A stretch of DNA of 64,000 bases from Cercophora sp. LCS_1 (Eukaryota; Ascomycota; Sordariomycetes; Sordariales; Lasiosphaeriaceae): contig JAPZLL010000010.1 in NCBI GenBank assembly GCA_036250225.1, positions 62,001-126,000 of the forward strand, read 5' to 3'. Below the pieces are notes generated by a model that saw nothing but the letters and a program-made list of their open reading frames with translations, had not been told where the DNA came from and searched no databases. Positions 11,074 through 22,734 of this stretch are shown here, piece after piece. The translations under genes and the position numbers were made by a program. Each line of letters begins with the position of its first letter. Within the stretch, counting starts at the first letter, position 1.

Positions 11074-11723
11074 GGTGGGGGATGTTGCTATTTGAGATCG
11101 TGTCAGCGGTTTGGAGGGTGCGAGATGGATTTATTAGTGCCGATGTGCTAAGCTTATTTGAGAGTTGTATCCCAAAGGTGTCTGCACTTGTTATGTACCT
11201 AGGTATGCGCCGTCGCCATCAACGCGAACCTCATCTTCATATTTCAGGTTCCAGGACGCTCGAGTACCGGGGAGGGGGGCTGCCCTAAACTGCCATGATG
11301 TCCTGGGGACGTGCAGCGGGCAAGGAGGTTACCGTTATCTTGGGTCGGGGCTGGGTCACCGGGCATTGATACCGCATTCCCCGATCCAGACGCGTCGGTT
11401 CAGCCACTCTGATCTCCGGCATCAGCCGCAGCAAGCCTCGTTGTTCATCGTCGAGATTTTACTGGCCCCCGTAAATTGCGCACATCCCGGTGATAAGTGT
11501 GAATAGGGGTCCTCAGCCGTCGGTTTTGAATGGTGTTTATGCACGCGATTGCCCATCAGACCATTTCCAACGTTAATATTGATGTGGTTGATCATACCCC
11601 TGCAGCCTGGGAGATAGCGCAGCCTTGCCCCGAGTCCGGTTTATTTTCGGCATTCACACAGTTTCTCAGATGAGCGGCTGGACAGGCTGTTGCTTCGTCC
11701 CAAAACACGTTTTGCTCGATAAT
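11074..11723. promoter_or_regulatory. intergenic upstream of HET gene
   Basis: 3' flank of the DUF1996 gene and presumed promoter of the HET gene. Short frames here lack motifs. The HET frame is open from 11625 and has an ATG at 11670, so a slightly longer HET N-terminus remains possible. Confidence 0.4.
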
Positions 11724-14045
11724 ATGGAGTCACTACCACGTCTCGAATACATCTACACGCCGCTCCCGTCGACAACATGTATCCGACTGGTCGAATTCCT
11801 GGCCTCACCTGATGACGGTGAGATGGCGATTTCGCTTACAGCCTTCGAGTTGGATGGCGCGCCGCCGTTCAACGCGCTGTCATACACGTGGGGCGACCCG
11901 CGATGTTCCTACCTCGACCACGGTCCGGGAGCGGCGAGCGAGAAATCCTATCTCCAGGCATCGCGGACGATACGCTGCGACGGCGAGATATTCCCAGTTC
12001 GGCCTAACCTTTATGACGCGCTGCGAAGAATCCGAGCTGCCGGCCCTGACGTGACGCAGCAGCGTTTCCTTTGGATCGACGCCATCTGTATTAACCAGAG
12101 TAGTATCTCGGAGCGCTCGTCGCAAGTCCAACTAATGTCGCGTATCTTCGAGTCGGCCGAATGCATCATTGCCTGGCTCGGCCCGGCCGATGATACCTTG
12201 AAGGACGCGGTCAACGCTGTTTCCAAGCTCGCGGCAGTCATCACCGGCCCCGTGCCTTGCTCGGTGGAGGATGTCCAAGCCGTCAAAGGCCGGCTCGCTG
12301 GCCTGACCGAGGCTGACTTTTTCGACCCGTCGGCGTACGAGGAAAAGCTGGGAACGCGGTATATCACAAAGAGAGAGTGGCTTGCCCTGCTCGTGTTCCT
12401 TTACCGGCCGTATTTTGAGCGGGTTTGGATTGTCCAGGAGATCACGCTCGCCCGCCGCATCGTTATACTCTGTGGTCATGTTTGCATGGAATGGCCGGAT
12501 CTGGCCACGGCACTCTTCTGCTTGATGGCTTTACCGCAGTGGAGCGCTCTCCTCAATCGAGAAATCCTCCAGACGTGGGTTGTCCCTGGATCACCCGAAT
12601 ACGCCACCTTTCGCCGCCTGCGGGATGCCGACCCACGTGGCTTGACGCTGCCCCTTGCCGGCCCCCAGCTGGTCAAGGTTCGCGCCTATTCGCGTGCAGG
12701 AGTGCTGGACGGCGCCAGGACGCCCAAACACCTTGGACTCCGGTCGTGGCTTACCTCGCACCGCGCCACGGCCGCTACCGACCCCCGCGACAAGGTCTTT
12801 GCCCTGCTGTCGCTCGCCGACCCGACAAAGGCGCCGCTGACAGATTCCGAGGCCCATGCTGTGGCTGCCGACTATAATCTCCCGGTCGAGGCAGTCTACA
12901 CCCGGATCGCCCGGCTGCTGATGAGGTCATTTGGAGACCTCCAAGTCCTGGAGAGCCGCGAGGCTGGCCACATTCGTGCCCTGCGAACCCTGCCGTCCTG
13001 GGTCCCGGATTACAGTGTCTGGCAATCGCCAGACAAAATGGACAACGATGTCCCGAATTGCGACTGGAAAGCAAGTGGCGAAGAGAAATGGACGCCGGAT
13101 GGGCGGGACCTCGGGGACCCTTTACTGACGGTTCGTGGCCGCCGGGTGGGCATCGTTGGGACCGTCGCTGTCTCGGGATTCGGCGAGATGATGACCAAAA
13201 TCTGGGGGGGCATGTTTGACATGGTGGCCAAGCTGCCATGGGGCCGATTCCTCGACGCCCGGCTGCTGAAAGATCCTGAGAACCTTGATCATCCATCACC
13301 CCGAGAATCCGTGGACCTCGAGCTGCTGCCAACACCCTTGGAGGTGCTCGCGCGGACCGTGACGCGGGATGTTCTTCACTCGCAATCTCCTGCGCCGGCC
13401 GATGCGCTTCGAAACGAGTTTCTTGCCTATACAGCGGAGCAATTCTTGGTAGGCTGGAGACAGTATGAGAAGAAGAAGAAGAAGAAGAAGAAGAAGAAGG
13501 GCGATCCGAACCAGTCGTTACGGAAGCGGCTGGTCTGGCGCTGGCATCGATTCAACATCACCCATTTTGACCGGTCTCCCGGCGAGCGCCGGTGCACACC
13601 CGTCCTCGCGGCACTCCGCGGCGAGCCGCCAGGCTCAAAGTACGACATGCAGGCTTTTTTTGATAAAGCCAACGAGTATACCGACATGGTTAATATGGTA
13701 GAAGCTGCTAGAGAGAAGTCGGCGATTGGGGGTGAAGAAGATGAATATGACAGCTTGCGCGGCGGGGCAAACCACATGAATGGCGAATTCAGGCGACAGT
13801 CTCAGAGGTCCATGGCATCCCGCACCGTGTTCTGCACCGATGACGGGATGCAACTAGGGCTCGGGCCGACCGGGATGCAGGCCGGCGATGAGTTGTGGGT
13901 TTTGTCAGGGGCCAAGACACCAAGCATCCTCCGACCGACCGAGACAGGGCGCTATCGATTCCTCGGAGCCGCTTTTGTCTATGGGTTGATGCATGGACAG
14001 GCACTGACACTGTTTCCCGATGCGTGGGACATAGTCCTCGAATGA
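11724..14045 (+). CDS. HET-domain protein (heterokaryon-incompatibility type)
   Basis: An uninterrupted frame; the ATG at 11724 (MESLPRLEYIYTPLPS) is preferred because HET proteins usually begin just before this YxPL motif, giving 773 residues. An ATG at 11670 would add 18. The HET domain shows its three signature blocks: FNALSYTWGDP (about residue 48), LRRIRAAG...RFLWIDAICINQ (about 105-120) and IFESAECIIAWLGP. Further conserved parts are YFERVWIVQEITLA and ATDPRDKVFALLSLA. HET proteins act inside the cell, where activation after contact of unlike strains leads to programmed death of the fused cell. Ten lysines in a row are encoded by an AAG microsatellite. Partner and allele specificity cannot be read from the sequence. 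Confidence 0.9.
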   Translation: MESLPRLEYIYTPLPSTTCIRLVEFLASPDDGEMAISLTAFELDGAPPFNALSYTWGDPRCSYLDHGPGAASEKSYLQASRTIRCDGEIFPVRPNLYDALRRIRAAGPDVTQQRFLWIDAICINQSSISERSSQVQLMSRIFESAECIIAWLGPADDTLKDAVNAVSKLAAVITGPVPCSVEDVQAVKGRLAGLTEADFFDPSAYEEKLGTRYITKREWLALLVFLYRPYFERVWIVQEITLARRIVILCGHVCMEWPDLATALFCLMALPQWSALLNREILQTWVVPGSPEYATFRRLRDADPRGLTLPLAGPQLVKVRAYSRAGVLDGARTPKHLGLRSWLTSHRATAATDPRDKVFALLSLADPTKAPLTDSEAHAVAADYNLPVEAVYTRIARLLMRSFGDLQVLESREAGHIRALRTLPSWVPDYSVWQSPDKMDNDVPNCDWKASGEEKWTPDGRDLGDPLLTVRGRRVGIVGTVAVSGFGEMMTKIWGGMFDMVAKLPWGRFLDARLLKDPENLDHPSPRESVDLELLPTPLEVLARTVTRDVLHSQSPAPADALRNEFLAYTAEQFLVGWRQYEKKKKKKKKKKGDPNQSLRKRLVWRWHRFNITHFDRSPGERRCTPVLAALRGEPPGSKYDMQAFFDKANEYTDMVNMVEAAREKSAIGGEEDEYDSLRGGANHMNGEFRRQSQRSMASRTVFCTDDGMQLGLGPTGMQAGDELWVLSGAKTPSILRPTETGRYRFLGAAFVYGLMHGQALTLFPDAWDIVLE
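13470..13499 (+). repeat. (AAG)10 coding microsatellite
   Basis: Ten AAG units within the HET gene encode ten consecutive lysines in a region outside the HET domain. The run keeps the frame and is likely polymorphic. Confidence 0.9.
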
Positions 14046-14196
14046 TGAAAGCTACCTATCTAGGTGACTAGTATGAACGATCAAATGTATAGCCTATCTG
14101 AGAAAGAACAAGTCTTGATGTCATCGTCATGCCTTCCGGGGCGCGTTTCTATACTTCTGCAGGCGCATCCGAGTTACGGCAACGGCATCTAGATCC

Positions 14197-15900
14197 TCAC
14201 TCAGGGAACATTCCCCACCCGGCCACTTCCCCCTGAACGCAATTGTCCGGTCTCCAGCTATTGCTGGGCCCCGCTTCCTGAGCGTGCCCCCTGCTCACTG
14301 TACTCCATGGGCCCTCTTCGGAGGAGAGCCATTGGGACCACGATGCATTTGTGCTTGGGAGGGCAGTTGTCAAATCCAACCCCACGGTGTCGGAGCTGAT
14401 ATTTCCATAAGGCGCTTCAAGAGTAATGGGATCGGATATAGGCTGAGTGACCGAATAGATGTCGGTTGTGGGGTTGTCGGCCGGCGGATGCGGGGTGTCG
14501 CTGTTGCCGGAGCTATTATACTGGTTGAGAGGTCGTCCCGAAATCAGCGGAACGTGGAGCCCCGGGCCGGTGGATTGGGAAGCGCCGATCAAACCCACCG
14601 CGACCGCCGCGTTGGGGTAATAAAAGTCGCTGAATTGATCTATCACGCCATCATGTTGCCGGGCCTGGCTTTCTTCGGCGAAGCTGAAGTCGTCGAAGGC
14701 GTATTCCTCCCTCTGGCCCACGCGAAGCGCGTTTCTCCCGGTCTTGTCGAGCCAATGTCCATACTGGTTATAGATCTCGAGACGCATACCCTCAAGGTAA
14801 ATGCTCTGAGGGTAAGGATGGCCAGGAAATATGATGCCGAAAACGCGTTTCCACTGATCTTCTGGCGAACCCGACCCGTGCTCTCGGATCCTGACGAGCT
14901 TCTCGTCTGTAAGCACGCGACAATCTGGGGGTTGATATGTGCCCGGCCCGCACCCCCGCTTCCGGTGAAGACGGACAGGAGATTTGCCATCGTAGATCCT
15001 GTTGCAGTCCGGGCAGGTCAGGGCGTAATGTGCTTTCGCTAAATGCGTCTTGACATCACACATCCTCCGATGGCCCGCCCCACAGCGCGCGTACTCAACT
15101 GCATCCCACTTCAGATATGGGCATGCGAAGAGAGGCCCGTTCCTCGTACGTTGCGGCTGGCTTGGGGTTGGGGGTAAGGGTCCGTCCTCGTCGTCGTCGT
15201 CGCCCTCTTCTCCGCCCCCAGATCCTCCGGTTATCTTGCGTCCCCGGGAGGAAGATGCCCGGTCACTGCGCGACGCATTTCCTGAACCCGGTCTGGATGA
15301 AGTGGTTGAAGTGCTGGTGCTGGAGAGGGGGCCAGCAGCGCGACGGGTTTGCCTGGCTGGTCGCAGAGGCGGGAACGTCCGCAGAAAGTGATCATAAAGC
15401 AACTGAAAAAAGAACTCCCGCCTTTCCATTATAGCCCTCCTTCTCTCCCCCCACTCAAATGCGGTGGCCTCAAGAAATTCCGTCTCTGCCTCCGAGTCAC
15501 ACGAGGGCTCACTGGCGTTTGGCAGGACGACAGTAGGCTCGAAAAACTCCGTATCGCTTGCGATGGTGCTAGCCGCTTCGCTGACATGACAATCAACATC
15601 CGGATTGACATCTAGAGGCTCCCCGCCGAAGAGGACAACGGCACGTGTGTGTGTGTCCCTACTCCACGAGAATTGAAATGCCCAAGGGAAGCAAGGAGGA
15701 GGGCGGTCCTGTTCGGGTCCTGAGGCTCTTTCATCACCTTTGACCTCCAGCGGTTGGTGACGAATGTTTTCGTCAAGCATCAGGTGTGGACACATGTGTG
15801 ACAAGAGCGGCTCGGTGCCTGCCTGGCCTCTCGTCATGCCTGCTCGAACGAGGGAAACTCCAGTAAGTGTGGAGAAAGTATCCCCACCAGATGACGGCAT
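14197..15900 (-). CDS. C2H2-type zinc-finger protein, nuclear candidate
   Basis: The frame is open to 16002 and beyond, but the first ATG in it is at 15900, giving 567 residues. An extra upstream exon is possible because the open part before 15900 (EHDDEFAQDEIPESLN) looks like acidic protein. A Ser-rich region with Thr/Ser runs and an acidic GGEEGDDDDEDG patch precedes the zinc region. That region has FACPYLKWDAVEYARC..., then DVKTHLAKAH and CPDCNRIYDGKSPVRLHRKRGC, the layout of a fungal group of C2H2-like proteins with an unusual long first finger. A conserved-looking segment follows (EDQWKRVFGIIFPGHPYP). Such proteins are usually predicted regulators; targets are unknown. It is convergent with the HET gene. 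Confidence 0.75.
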   Translation of the reverse strand: MPSSGGDTFSTLTGVSLVRAGMTRGQAGTEPLLSHMCPHLMLDENIRHQPLEVKGDERASGPEQDRPPPCFPWAFQFSWSRDTHTRAVVLFGGEPLDVNPDVDCHVSEAASTIASDTEFFEPTVVLPNASEPSCDSEAETEFLEATAFEWGERRRAIMERREFFFQLLYDHFLRTFPPLRPARQTRRAAGPLSSTSTSTTSSRPGSGNASRSDRASSSRGRKITGGSGGGEEGDDDDEDGPLPPTPSQPQRTRNGPLFACPYLKWDAVEYARCGAGHRRMCDVKTHLAKAHYALTCPDCNRIYDGKSPVRLHRKRGCGPGTYQPPDCRVLTDEKLVRIREHGSGSPEDQWKRVFGIIFPGHPYPQSIYLEGMRLEIYNQYGHWLDKTGRNALRVGQREEYAFDDFSFAEESQARQHDGVIDQFSDFYYPNAAVAVGLIGASQSTGPGLHVPLISGRPLNQYNSSGNSDTPHPPADNPTTDIYSVTQPISDPITLEAPYGNISSDTVGLDLTTALPSTNASWSQWLSSEEGPWSTVSRGHAQEAGPSNSWRPDNCVQGEVAGWGMFPE

Positions 15901-18900
15901 TGTGTGAGATGAGATTACTGAAGGAGCTGGATGTGGCGGAAGAGTTCCACCGAGATGACCGAGATGGAGAAGGGGAACTGCCTGATCTTCCGCGGCAACC
16001 AAATTCAGGCTCTCTGGGATCTCATCTTGGGCAAACTCGTCGTCATGCTCGATGGGCAGCTAGTGAAGTCAGCATCAAACGCTCATTATCGTGGCAGAGT
16101 CCTGAAAGGTAATCTGAGGACTCTGGCGAAATGAAGAACTGACGTTCCCGGTAGCTTGCTTGCCTTGGCTACCGTCTCCCATGGCGGTCGGTGGGTCCGA
16201 ATTGCCGGTTTCAGGATTGGGGCGAAACGGCAACATTTTGGAGGTGAAAGGTTCTCTCCTGGAGAGGAGAGCCGAGACTGGCGAAGAACCTGGAGGTTAG
16301 GCGTGGACGAGACATGGCCAAGGATCGGTGATCAACAGCGGGTATTTATCCGACAGTATCTGCCCGGACGGGCTTGTCCAAGGCGGCCGACATGCGCAAG
16401 ACTATGTGCAAATTCAGCACTTGAAAACTGCTGAGTGTTGGCAGTGATGTGTCGGGTGGGTCGATCAGAGAAACAACCATCGGGTATCCAATGATCTCTA
16501 TTTACATTGCAGCACATTGAGTGAATGTGAACACGCTAACCCAATTTAGCGTAGTCAAAATCAGCAATGCGAATATGCTGGCTATATTCAGCATAGTGCA
16601 TGCAGGTGTGAAACCTGCGGGCTGCTGTCAACGGGCGACGGAATAAGCCGTGTCCGTGGCTGGGTAAGCCGCCAGAGGCTGGTGCCGGCCATCCAGAAAG
16701 AGGGGTAACGGTCGGAAATCCCCACAAAGATGGCCACTGGTTTTTGAACACAACGACGATAACTTCAATCAATTGAGCAATTGTTTTGGCCACGGCCAAC
16801 GACCTATTTTCGCGTATATCGCGTGTTTTCGCTGTTGAGAGCCAAAGTCGACAGCTGCGTGCGCGGTAAAAAAAGATGATTGGTCACCATCGGTCACGCA
16901 ATTGGACACGGAAGATTGTGCCTGACCTGAAGACTTTTCCTTCTTCCTTTCAGTGTTTGCAAGGGGCCCTTGCGCCTGATGGTTGGAAGGTCCCTATCTA
17001 GGTCAGTATTAGCATCAATTAGGCGTGAAGGGAAGAGAGAATGAGAAGAGCTTTACTCTTGGCGATGCAGATCCTTCTGGGATTCAGAAGTTGGATCGCT
17101 TGTTCGCTATATACTGAGACTTGTCCAGATCCGGGCAGCGTCAGGCTGTGACCGGTAGCTTCTTAACGAATAATATGTATTGCTGAATGGCTCTGCACTC
17201 TCGACACAAACCACACCTCGACCCACGGGTCCGCTAGCATCATGGGACTACCGCCACCCAGATGCCCTGGCTACAATCTTCTGGGAAGAATCCGCCATTC
17301 CATGTCGGCGCGACCGGTTCGTGCCGTGGAAGGATGGTCATTTGTCTGCTGCTTCATGACAAGGACGAAGCAGGCAGAGAGGTCACATGCTCTTAAAAGG
17401 GTGGCCGAAGCCATCCAAAACATGCGACGGTGGCATCAAGATGCCATCAATAGCATGGGGCCCAGGGAATCCGGGTACAAGAAAACCTTGGCAGACTCCG
17501 AAGCGGTCGTGGATAGTGAAGACTACATGCGGCCCATGGGGTTGACCTTGCCATTACGAGCAGACTGGGTGAAAGCCGCCATATGTTTGGTTTCGGATGA
17601 GGAAAGATGATGGAGGTTTACCCGGATTGAGTCCCCATGTAACATGCCTGTAATATGGAAGGGCCTCCTTGCAGCGACTTGGAACGACGTTTAGGTTTGC
17701 AGATACCTGAACTTTCGGGGATCTCAAGAATGCTTTACGAGACGGGAATACGTGTGTCTTGCGGCGTTAGAGCCTCCTGCCTGGGGTTGGTGTTTGCGGA
17801 CGGGTTTGGTGGTGAGCGGTTTGAGGGTTGGGTGATGTGTGGTAGGTTCTGGGCTGGATATAACTTGGGTCCAGGAATTCAAGTCAATCATCGGTGTTTA
17901 TGGTCGTGTCAAATCGTAGGTACCCAGTACGACTGGTTTGTGATGGTTGCTCCTAATCACTAGCTCGCTAGGTACGTGGTAGGCAGGGAATATGTAAGTC
18001 GCTGTGAAGTGCCGGAGTTGCTACCATCACTCGGTGCCAGACAGGCAGCTGGCTGAATATCCCTTTTTTTTTTCGCTCATTGGTTGAGGTCGTGGTCAAG
18101 GGACAGTGTGGTTGTATCAGCTACCTGGAACCCGTGGTCTATCGTGATGATCAAATTGCGCCAGGGCAGTTGGCAGTGTACGGAAGCGACGGATGGACGC
18201 CAAGATCCTAGGCCTTGAGGGACAGGTGGGCTTTGATTGAGGGTGTGAGGGTGGATTGGACGGCAAAACCGTGATTTGTAGATCCAGGATCAAAATTATG
18301 TTGAGCTTTTGACACCTTCAGCGACCACAAACAGAAGCAAAAGACGTTTAGGTTCTATGTCGAAGTCTATTGGGATTTACAACACCTGTCGATGAAAACT
18401 GACATGGCGTCAATTGGATTCAATGTGCCGAATCTTTTGTCACCAACTTACCATGCTGATAACCAATGTTCCACGACGAGCTGGGAGCGACTGTGCACCG
18501 GCCAGTGACGGTATTGGAAACCGGAAATATAGTAATGTTGCTGAGAGATGAATGCCAGGGACTCGGGATACTCACCCGGCAATCACACTGGTCTTTCCGG
18601 CCTTGGGTCTATCTGTGATGTGATGCTAACCGCCTTGTAGGTAGTTTGTGGAATCCACCGATGCTACCTAGTATTGATAGCAAAGGAACATGCCCAACAA
18701 GAGCACGACAGGCGTGCCGGACTTATTATGGACCAACCGGGGTTCGTCGTGCTGACACGCGGGATGCTGACACTAGGATCCGAGTGCGAGTGCGACCTAG
18801 GCGAATTGTAATCCTATTAATGCCTGCCAATCCGCCAGGAGCCAGGCTCCCCCCAATTGCAGAGCGGCGCATTTTGTTTCGGATTTGGTAGATTCGTCGC

Positions 18901-19066
18901 CAAGTCCGGGGCTCCGCCGGCCGGAATCCGATGTCGACCACCCCGTCCCCGTTCGTCTCCCTCTCTCGCACCGGTCCGCGTGTTTCCACCTGACACATGT
19001 CCCGCCTGCAAACCTCCAGCAAAGCCGTGGCAAAAGTCCCAGCAACTACTTTGTCGCAAGCCTGAG
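15901..19066. other. 3.2 kb gene-poor stretch
   Basis: No gene can be supported with confidence. The plus frame 17242..17610 starts with a true ATG and codes 122 residues, but shows no motif, signal or splice continuation. Frames at 17655..17963 and 18646..18891 look random. A short T run (about 18063-18073) is present. Open frame upstream of 19067 continues to 18857 without protein character. The last about 300 nt presumably contain the promoter of the lectin-like gene. Confidence 0.45.
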
Positions 19067-20653
19067 ATGGCAACCCAGCCGCGCGTCGATCTAGGCGACT
19101 ACAGCGGGCTCGAAGTCGTGCCACCCTCACTTGATCACAATGCCAGCGACGGGCTCCAAGTCGTCGCCACGATAGATCACACCCAAAAACACCTCGCCGA
19201 CAACGACAACAAAACATCAGTCTGGATCGACAACGACCCGCGAAGCTACCCTATCGCGCGCGACGAGCCAACCAGCACACCCGACGCCGCCCTTCCAAGA
19301 GACCAAGAAGACGGCATAGCGCCTCCACCCCAAAAAACCATCCTCGGCCTCTCCCGCAAAAAGTTCTGGATCGTCACAGGCATCGTAACCACCCTCATCA
19401 TCGCAGCAGCCATCGGTGGCGGCATAGGCGGCTACTTCGCCTCCCGTGACGACAACGACAATGCGCCTCCTAACCCAGCAAACACCACCAACACCACAAT
19501 CCCGCGCCTTCAAACCCTCAACATCGCCGCCCTGGGCTGGGTGGACCCCGAAAACGTCAACCACTACCGCGTGTACCACCAGCCCGCAAACCGCGACGAG
19601 ACCAACATCTACGAATCAGCATGGGACTCCATCTCCCGAACATGGACCGTCTCCAACATCACCAACACGCGCGACATCAAACTCCGCACACCCCTCGCCG
19701 CATCAGCAGGCATCCCAAAGTCCAACGCAACGCAGTTCCCCATCACAGCGAACGTCTACTATGCCATGCCGGGCGGACGCCTCATCGAGCGCGCGAATCC
19801 GCACCCCACCGAAATAGGGGCATGGGAAAACGGCGGGTTCAGCAATCGGTACACGACCTCGTTTTCGTCGGGCGTGTTTTCGTATTGGTACCAGGATTTG
19901 GCGACGGGGTATAACGCGTTGGCCAACTTTTTCCAGGAAGGAGGACAGAATCAGCTCAGCGTGACGCGGTATGTCGAGAGCGAGGGCGAGGTGAAGGATT
20001 GGGCGGTTAGCAAGCAGAGCGTTTCGATTGAGGATGGGTCGCCTATCGCTGTTGCACGGGCGGGAAGGATGGAGGATGTGAGGGTTTATGTTGGGGGCTC
20101 GGAGGGTACATTGAAGCAGTATCCGTATGATGTGGATGGGAACTCGATGGGGAATCCGGTTGGTGAGTCTTTGCTCCGTGGTTGGGTGGAGGGACGGGAC
20201 TGACGAGGGACTGACGAGGATGCAGATACGACTTATAAACTGCCGGCAGGGACGCCGTTGTGTGTGACAACGGAGGATAACAGGAATTGGTTCACGCCTA
20301 GTACTTTGCCGGAGTGTGCAAGGGGGACGGAGGGGACGTTTTTGACGCACTTGGTGCTGTTTGCGACTGAGGATCGACAGAGTTTGAGGCTTTTGTCCTG
20401 GAATTGCTCAAGTGGGTTCATTGAACAGCAGGGTCGGATCGAGCCGTTGCTCAAGCCGGGACGGACCTATTTGTCACTCGACACGACGGCAGCGACCAAT
20501 CTCACGTTCACCGACCAGCGTGTGTATGTTCTCTATGACGCGGGTAATGGTCCCGCTATTGAGGAATGGCAAGTTCCTCCCAGTGGTGGGGCGAGCACCG
20601 CGGGGCAAAACGGGGGGTGGAAGTCGCTGGGAGGTGTTGAGACGGCATTTTAG
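19067..20653 (+). CDS. single-pass membrane protein with fucose-lectin-like ectodomain
   Basis: Two exons, 19067..20162 and 20226..20653, join across a GTGAGT..GCAG intron to give 507 residues; the ATG at 19067 opens MATQPRVDLGDYSGLEVVPP, the usual start of this family. Residues 1-98 are polar and probably cytosolic. A basic KK then a Gly/Ala/Ile-rich membrane span lies at about 100-124, followed by an Asn/Thr linker with sequons. The ectodomain carries recurring beta-propeller-like blades (NIAALGWVDPENVNHYRVY; NIYESAWDSISRTWTVS; VRVYVGGSEGTLKQY; QSLRLLSWNCSSGF; VYVLYDAGNGPAIEEWQVP), similar to fungal fucose-specific lectins. The type II topology suggests a surface-bound sugar-binding protein. 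Sugar specificity is inference. The intron contains a short tandem duplication of GACTGACGAGG. Confidence 0.8.
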
Positions 20654-22263
20654 TGAGGGTTCATTGCATGTTGGTTCTTGTGTCTACCTAGTAATGCGAG
20701 CCTATTTCTGTCAACAAAAAATTATTTCCACAACAGGAAGGAAGGGATGGGTACTGTAATGTTATTGCTCAACAAGGAAAGCTTCGGTTGTTAGCCATTA
20801 GAAAATATTGTTGTCCACCCAAGAAAGAAAGAGGTAACTAAACCCCAACCCCTGGCGATGCCGTTACCTGTGGCGGGCCGTGTTTGGAGCGAATCGGATG
20901 CCAGGGGATTTGCCAAGACCCTTCAGGCACAGCCGGTCAACCTTTCAAGCCCCGGGGCGTGGTTGCCAGATGTTTTCCGTACCTTTGTGCACTGCGTCCG
21001 CTGGGCCTTAGGCAAGCACGCCAGTGCCGAAGTGTCCCTGAGGGCCGAAGTCAACCCACAGCACCTTGAGACTCTCTAGCATCGCGTCGTTACTTTCAGT
21101 CAAGGCTCACTCTCATTGTCCGAACACGCCGGGGAATGGGGTCTTTACACACTTTTGTGCCGAAATAGCGTCTCCCACATCGTCAAGGCGGAGGAAGCCG
21201 AGCAGGGGAACACAAGGCCCGGATCTGAAACACTGGAATTGTTTGTCTCCTCAAGTTGTCTCCCCCACATAAAGTATCTTGGGCTAGCATCCGATCCTCA
21301 ACTATCTAGCTTCGCCGTAGCCGTCGCCCGGATCTGCGCCAAAGACTACTAGCCAACAGTCACAGACGCCGTCCACTCCCTCTGGTACAGCATCCAGACA
21401 GCACAAGTCAGGCAAATCACATTCGAGTTTGACGAATTTACACTCCTCACTCTTGATCTTGCAACAAACTCACAAGCACAGCAGCCCAAAAAACGATGAG
21501 ACAATCTGTTACGCCGCAAACATGCCAGGACTTGACTTGACCGAGCGTCATCACATGTAGCCAGAGGAGGAGGGTTTGGGCGAAAACAAGAATGACTTGG
21601 ATGCGTTGCTCTCCACGTTTGTAGCATCGATCGAGCACCCGTATCTCTTGGGCGCTCTCATCGTTTCAGTCGTTTGCGGTGCCACTGGCGTTGTGAAAAC
21701 CATGTCGTCGCGATCAGATGGCTGTTCCGTGGATGGTGCGCATGACGAGGTTAGTCGAATTCTCGACAGGATTGAACAGCGGATCAGCGGGAAGCAATTG
21801 CACGGCCAGTTCGTGGTTGATACTGAAGAGGAAGGTCAGATTCGGTGGGTGTTTGGCATGATAGTTCAGCGGCTGAGGGGCGGGAAGTATGCATGAAGAA
21901 ATCATCCCTCCCCCAGACAACATATACCGAGGGCGGAACTGGTCTCTTGATCAAGACAAGACGGATGGTCTGATACCCAGATGCTCCCGTTAGTTATCTG
22001 ATCAAGGGGCAGGTTTTAGCGAGGGCTTGGTGGATGTGTGGCGTTTGGTAGGCCGCGCCTTGACTTGGAGAAGACAACCACGTTGGTTCTTCGGTTGACG
22101 TGACCCGGAGTGAGAGGGGTTGCCTCCGCATGAATTTTGCCCAACAATACTCTCAGAGTTTTTGGTTTGCTATCTATATATGTTGTGGTGCGTACATGCA
22201 TGGTCCCAGCCCATCTGCCACCTATCTCTTCCCCCCCCCCCCCACCCTAGGGTGCTTCTGCGC
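20654..22263. other. 1.6 kb gene-poor stretch
   Basis: No gene is supported strongly. A plus frame ending at 21896 codes a hydrophobic stretch (HPYLLGALIVSVVCGATGVV) followed by a polar tail (EVSRILDRIEQRISG), which could be the last exon of a small membrane protein, but it has no in-frame ATG before 21702 and no clear first exon. A 14-C run lies near 22231-22244. Confidence 0.35.
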
Positions 22264-22734
22264 TTAAGCTGAACCACATTGTCCAACATTCGGATCGGCA
22301 CTGTGCAGAGGGTCAGACGCAAGATCGTCGAACAAGAGACAAGAAAAAACAAACGTATAGCGCCAGTGGACGTAAGATGTAGCCCCGCCGCGGTCACATC
22401 CGTTGATCTCCTTCTTGAAGCCGTCGAAACACTCGTTAAAGTCGAGCTCCCGGTCAGCGCCGCCGATATTCTTGAGCGTAAAGTCCACCTTCTTGGTGTC
22501 GCTGAGGTTGTAGCACAGGTGGGAGCTTCTATCGGCGGATATGTTCTTGTCGGCAACGGTGAAGCAAAAGTCAATGGCACGGTTCTCGGCGTTGCTGCGG
22601 TCGCCTCCCCAGTTCTCTCCGGTCTCAAAGCATTTCTGCTTTTGCATCGCATGCTCAGCGGTCTTGGCCTCCGAAGTGGGCATAGCCAGGGCCGAAGATG
22701 CCACGAGAGCGATGAGGCTGATGGAGAAGCGCAT
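22264..22734 (-). CDS. small secreted Y3-like cysteine-rich protein
   Basis: Two exons on the minus strand, 22355..22734 and 22264..22300, are joined across a 54-nt intron (GTTTGT..CACAG), giving 138 residues. The intron has no in-frame stop, so the unspliced frame also reads as 156 residues; splicing is preferred because it restores the family-like ending WRYTADPNVGQC. A signal peptide (MRFSISLIALVASSALA) is followed by KCFETGENWG, a C...C core and LDFNECFDGFKKEINGC. This pattern matches the glycan-binding Y3-like family of fungal secreted proteins, by recognition only. It would act outside the cell. The pattern recurs at the C-terminus of the GH55 fusion protein at 43928..49073. Confidence 0.8.
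   Translation of the reverse strand: MRFSISLIALVASSALAMPTSEAKTAEHAMQKQKCFETGENWGGDRSNAENRAIDFCFTVADKNISADRSSHLCYNLSDTKKVDFTLKNIGGADRELDFNECFDGFKKEINGCDRGGATSYVHWRYTFVFSCLLFDDLASDPLHSADPNVGQCGSA

Noticed and set aside
17242..17610. 122-codon plus-strand frame with ATG
   Set aside because: No recognised domain or exon partner; too weak to call as a gene.
21576..21896. 106-codon plus-strand frame with a hydrophobic segment
   Set aside because: Starts at TTG rather than ATG and has no identifiable first exon; mentioned only in the intergenic note.
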